Positions 60,792-64,000 of a DNA stretch of 64,000 nt are shown here, piece after piece. Under the pieces are notes generated by a model. The model worked only from the letters and a program-made list of their open reading frames with translations, did no database searches and was not told the DNA's origin. This DNA is from Helicoverpa zea. Its lineage: Eukaryota; Arthropoda; Insecta; Lepidoptera; Noctuidae. Position 1 is the first letter of the stretch. Every line of letters starts with the position of its first letter. The position numbers and the translations under genes were made by a program. The stretch is from assembly GCF_022581195.2 (NCBI RefSeq), contig NC_061482.1, positions 7,936,001-8,000,000 of the forward strand, given 5' to 3'.

Positions 60792-61205
60792 TGGATGGGC
60801 CTCGCTGGAGAAATTGCTGGCGTTACTGCAAACTCCGTTGAAGTCCCCGTTGAAACCCCGTGACCCTCAATGTAGGTGAAAAAGGCAAACTTACCTGGGA
60901 AACAGGGAAGTGGACAGGAAGGCAGTCTGCCGACGACGGGACACTCGAGATGCCGGCCGGCCAGCGGGACACTTTCTCTGCACTTGCTTCGTATTGTCTT
61001 TTCACGAGTCCGGGTGATCGAGGCACTAACAGACAGCACTTCTAGCGAGGCTTTTATGGGTTTTTCTTATTTTTATCGCGCGACGAGCCGCGGGCGATAC
61101 CAATTTTTTGACTTTCCCAAAGAGAAGTGAAAACAAAAGCGAAACCCGTCATGGCAGGAAGAATAAAAAAGATAGAAATGAGGATATGACCATGAAGTCT
61201 GAACA
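60792..61205 (-). repeat. 5' LTR of the BEL element
   Basis: 414 bp, one mismatch to the 3' LTR. Being the 5' LTR it should contain the promoter; I did not find a clear TATA box. Confidence 0.92.
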
Positions 61206-61294
61206 CAGACTCTTACGCATATAATATATCTATGCATTTTTTATTTTCAATTTCTGGAAAATCTTAAGTGGCCCTTGATTTCGAGTATCGTCGA

Positions 61295-61302
61295 TATCGA
61301 TA
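61295..61302. promoter_or_regulatory. DRE-type core promoter motif (TATCGATA)
   Basis: A perfect TATCGATA palindrome, the DREF-binding element of insect housekeeping promoters, about 710 bp before the MED23 start codon. A probable noncoding exon follows, ending at a GTGCGT donor near 61701. Confidence 0.4.
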
Positions 61303-62012
61303 AAATTTCTGTTCGGCACATTCCTGGCTGCGCTTGACAGTTAGTAAAGGCCGCCCGGTATGCGGTTTGAAATAGAATGAAAATGGACATGTTGATAAAA
61401 ACTTTGTCGTCTTGTTTCTTATAATACGAGTTTTCATTTGTGAAACCAGAATGATGCGGCATCTGATTCTTGCTAAAATATTGTCTATTGATGCAATGAT
61501 TGGTGCTCATTAATCTCAGGTGTCAGTCAACTGTCAGTTTTATTTGACATATAAAATGTCAGCCAGCCCATCCAAATCCAGCCAGCCATTTGTTTGAGGC
61601 CATTTCGTTGTGTTGTCCATTTTACATTACAGAAGACTTCATTGTTTTTGTGTATTACTGTGATGCTTTGTAGTTAATAAAGTTGTTTTAAAGTTTATCG
61701 AGGTGCGTTTAAAACTTCTCTTTGATCTGCAAAATCTTCAGAAGTATTATTAAATTGAAAATTTTAAAATTATATAGTATTCCTTACTTGTATGATCAAA
61801 TATTATACGTATTTGAAGATGAATTTTAGTTTTAACACGCATACCCATATTCCCTAATTGCTTTTTTAAAACTGTCCTGACAGTTGCATTTTTTATATAG
61901 CATCTTAAGGACCTTTTGATAACTTGATAAGTGAACTTTTAGAATACCTTATAATTCTTAAGTTTGTTTATGAGCCTCCTTGGTATTAATAATATCGTAA
62001 ATAATTACAGAG

Positions 62013-64000
62013 ATGGGTGACTCTCAAGTAGCAAATATAGTCAGCGAGATTTTGGTGAGTTATTTATTACTTAAACAAAACATAAAATTTTTTTAAACTA
62101 GCATATGGGAAGATTTACTAAAAATCTTATTTTCTGTTGCTAGCGAGTTGAGGCGGTTGAGGAAGCCTTTAGTTGCTTCCTGGTACATAAGCCGGAAGAG
62201 GAAAATGAAACGTTAGCAATGTACCAGAAGAGGCTATGTGGCGTGATGACAAACCTGAGCGCAGAGCTACAGGAGTCTGCATTGCGCCAGTACTTGACGC
62301 CGGCTGCAGTTCTCACCAACAGATACAAAATGAAACAACTGCTCGGTCTTCTAGAGACACTGGTCAATACTAATGTTATTCAAGCAAGGTAATTAATATC
62401 CCAAGAATGTCATTATCAAATATTGCAATTGGGAAGTAAAGTAGTTGAGTTATCCTCAATTTATATATTGTTCTTGCAGAATGTTATGTGATTGCATTTT
62501 GACCAATGAAAAACTAGTCTACAAAAATGCAGATTTTTGGATTGAAAGCTTCAATTTGATCAGAAGAATTATTGGTGGTGTTGATTACAAAGGCGTCCGG
62601 GAAATAATGAAGGTAAGTACTCATTTTATTGCTTCTATATCTTTGACTTGGCATTCATATTCAAATTTAACTTTTTCTTTAATTACTATTTTTACTTTTT
62701 GTGCTGCTTTTAACAACAATGTTATTACAGGGTTGCAGAGAAAAAGCACATACCTTACCAGTTAGGTTAAATTCCAGTACAATGCCTCAGTTGAAAGCAT
62801 TGTACAATGTTATAGAATATATCTTCGATCGGAATGCTTCTTTGCTGCCAGCATACTTTATTGTTACCGAGATTCAGAAGGATTATCCTGGGAATAACCA
62901 CTGGCCTCACTGGGTAAGTTACAATATTTCTTGCTGGTGTAATCTTACTACTGCGAGGAAGCCTGGCGCTCACCACAATTGTGCCAAATGATATTGTTCC
63001 TCTGTACAAAACAAATAAAAATATGCACACTGCGAAGTAAATTGCGTTTTAAAAAACACTGGTGATTTTGCATTTATATTTAATTTGTGCTACTTGAGGC
63101 GAAAGCAAGATCCGCACATGTCTTCTTGTACTGCATACTCACTTTACGCAAACACTGTTGATATAAGCTAGAATAATAAAATTGTAACAAATATCTTACT
63201 TTGTTTTCAGCAATTAGCTAAACTTCTGTCAAGTTTTGTGGAAAGTTTCAAACCTTGTGCTCAAATGGTGTCTATAATTGGACATTCACAAATGTTGCCA
63301 GTTGTTGAGTTTTCCGGCTATGCTGATCATCTAGTTAACCCATGGCGTCTAGACCCCACAACATTAAAATTTTCACTGAAGGGTAATTTGCCATATGATG
63401 AAGAGCTTCTAAAACCGCAAATAGCATTATTGAGACATGTCTTACAACAGCCTTATTCCAGAGACATGATGTGTTCAATGCTGGGCTTGCAAAAGCAACA
63501 TAAACAGCGCTGCATAGCACTAGAGGACCAATTAGTCGAACTCATGATACTTCCCATGGAAAAGAGTGAGCAAGAGAATGAAGATGATGAAATGTCTTCA
63601 TCACATTGGTGCTGGCTTCACTTATCGTCGCAGGTCATATACTTGATCCTCATTGGTTTCGCGTCATTCCCCAACATAGTGATGGGGCTCCATAACAAGT
63701 TGATTGGTCATGACATGAAGAAAGGGCGTGACCATCTTATGTGGGTGTTACTCCAGTTTATATCTGGAAGTATTCAAAGAAATCCGTCTTCCAACTTTCT
63801 GCCAATAATCAAACTCTATGAACTTTTGTATCCTGAAAAAGAACCATTGCCCGTGCCAGACTGCACCAAGGCCCACAGCACACATCAGATGGCTGTAGTA
63901 TGTATTTGGATGCACTTGCTGAAAAAAGCTGAAACTGAACACAAGACGATGACCATGCCGCAAAATTTAAAAGTACAGTATGAGTATGTGTTGTTTATTC
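62013..64000 (+). CDS. MED23: Mediator complex subunit 23 (MED23), N-terminal part
   Basis: Coding exons 62013-62054, 62144-62388, 62480-62612, 62731-62913 and 63211 to about 63983 (candidate donor GA|GTATGT), then off the window; about 458 residues, a third of the ~1,370 of the human protein. The ATG follows an acceptor (AATTACAG|AGATGG), so the 5' UTR is spliced. Conserved MED23 stretches include NPWRLDPTTLKFSLKGNLPY, QPYSRDMMCSMLGLQKQHK, HLMWVLLQFISGSIQ and LYPEKEPLPVPD. MED23 is a tail-module subunit of Mediator and links activators such as ETS factors to RNA polymerase II in the nucleus. No breaks seen. Confidence 0.95.

Larger units (their letters stand above)
56065..61205 (-). mobile_element. 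BEL/Pao LTR retrotransposon, recent insertion, internally deleted
   Basis: 5,141 bp. LTRs 60792-61205 (5') and 56065-56478 (3') are both 414 bp and differ at one position (56334 G, 61061 T). CAGAC flanks both sides (56060-56064 and 61206-61210), the 5-bp duplication usual for BEL elements. The polypurine tract AGTGGGGGGAAA stands directly before the 3' LTR (56479-56490). The polyprotein frame is uninterrupted but lacks the RT active site and integrase core, so it would need helper proteins. Confidence 0.93.

Noticed and set aside
1..64000. CRISPR arrays, rRNA genes, tRNA genes, bacterial operons
   Set aside because: No regularly spaced repeats, no conserved rRNA segments, and no cloverleaf with a proper GGTTCNANNCC arm were found on either strand.

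Overview
The window looks like nuclear DNA of a moth, most likely a noctuid-type lepidopteran. It is AT-rich with short GT-AG introns. It carries several repeat families I recognise as common in Lepidoptera, and its genes are conserved animal genes split into exons. There is no bacterial-style operon, CRISPR array, rRNA gene or convincing tRNA gene. No searches were run; all calls come from reading both strands.

Layout. (1) About 1-10.7 kb, minus strand: the middle exons of an SLC46-type major-facilitator transporter (related to proton-coupled folate transporters). The gene runs off the left edge, and its introns are full of dead LINE pieces and inverted-repeat elements, including an R1-like LINE inserted into a TIR element. 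(2) 11.5-17.7 kb: a dense cluster of inverted-repeat DNA elements around one intronless four-helix membrane protein gene (13,327-13,824, plus). The largest element (14,962-16,937) has ~587-bp terminal inverted repeats and carries a spliced gene fragment. (3) 19.2-28.8 kb, minus: a complete seven-coding-exon nuclear receptor of the NR2E group (523 aa), with a probable noncoding first exon and TATA promoter near 28.7 kb. Its first intron holds a microRNA-like hairpin. (4) 28.8-39.3 kb: AT-rich sequence in which I see no gene. (5) 39.3-47.9 kb, minus: a complete six-exon SOCS6/7-type protein (680 aa: disordered N-terminus, SH2 domain, SOCS box). (6) 49.6-53.4 kb, plus: exosome ring subunit RRP41, six exons and 247 aa if one divergent exon is accepted. 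(7) 54.9-61.2 kb: an internally deleted DNA transposon, then a young 5.1-kb BEL/Pao LTR retrotransposon on the minus strand, with LTRs differing at one position in 414. (8) 62.0 kb to the right edge, plus: the first five coding exons of Mediator subunit MED23.

The host genes are independent transcription units; nothing suggests a shared pathway. SOCS6/7 and RRP41 are divergently transcribed with ~1.7 kb between their start codons; RRP41 and MED23 lie in tandem with the transposons between them.

The strongest second-look items are: the long-TIR element with spliced cargo and ten CAGCTG sites in its arms; the nearly new BEL element whose 1,291-codon frame is intact although the reverse transcriptase active site and integrase core are gone; the 27-bp-stem hairpin at 24.7 kb; the divergent second exon of RRP41 with a NAGNAG acceptor; and a hairpin whose last pair includes the SOCS start codon.
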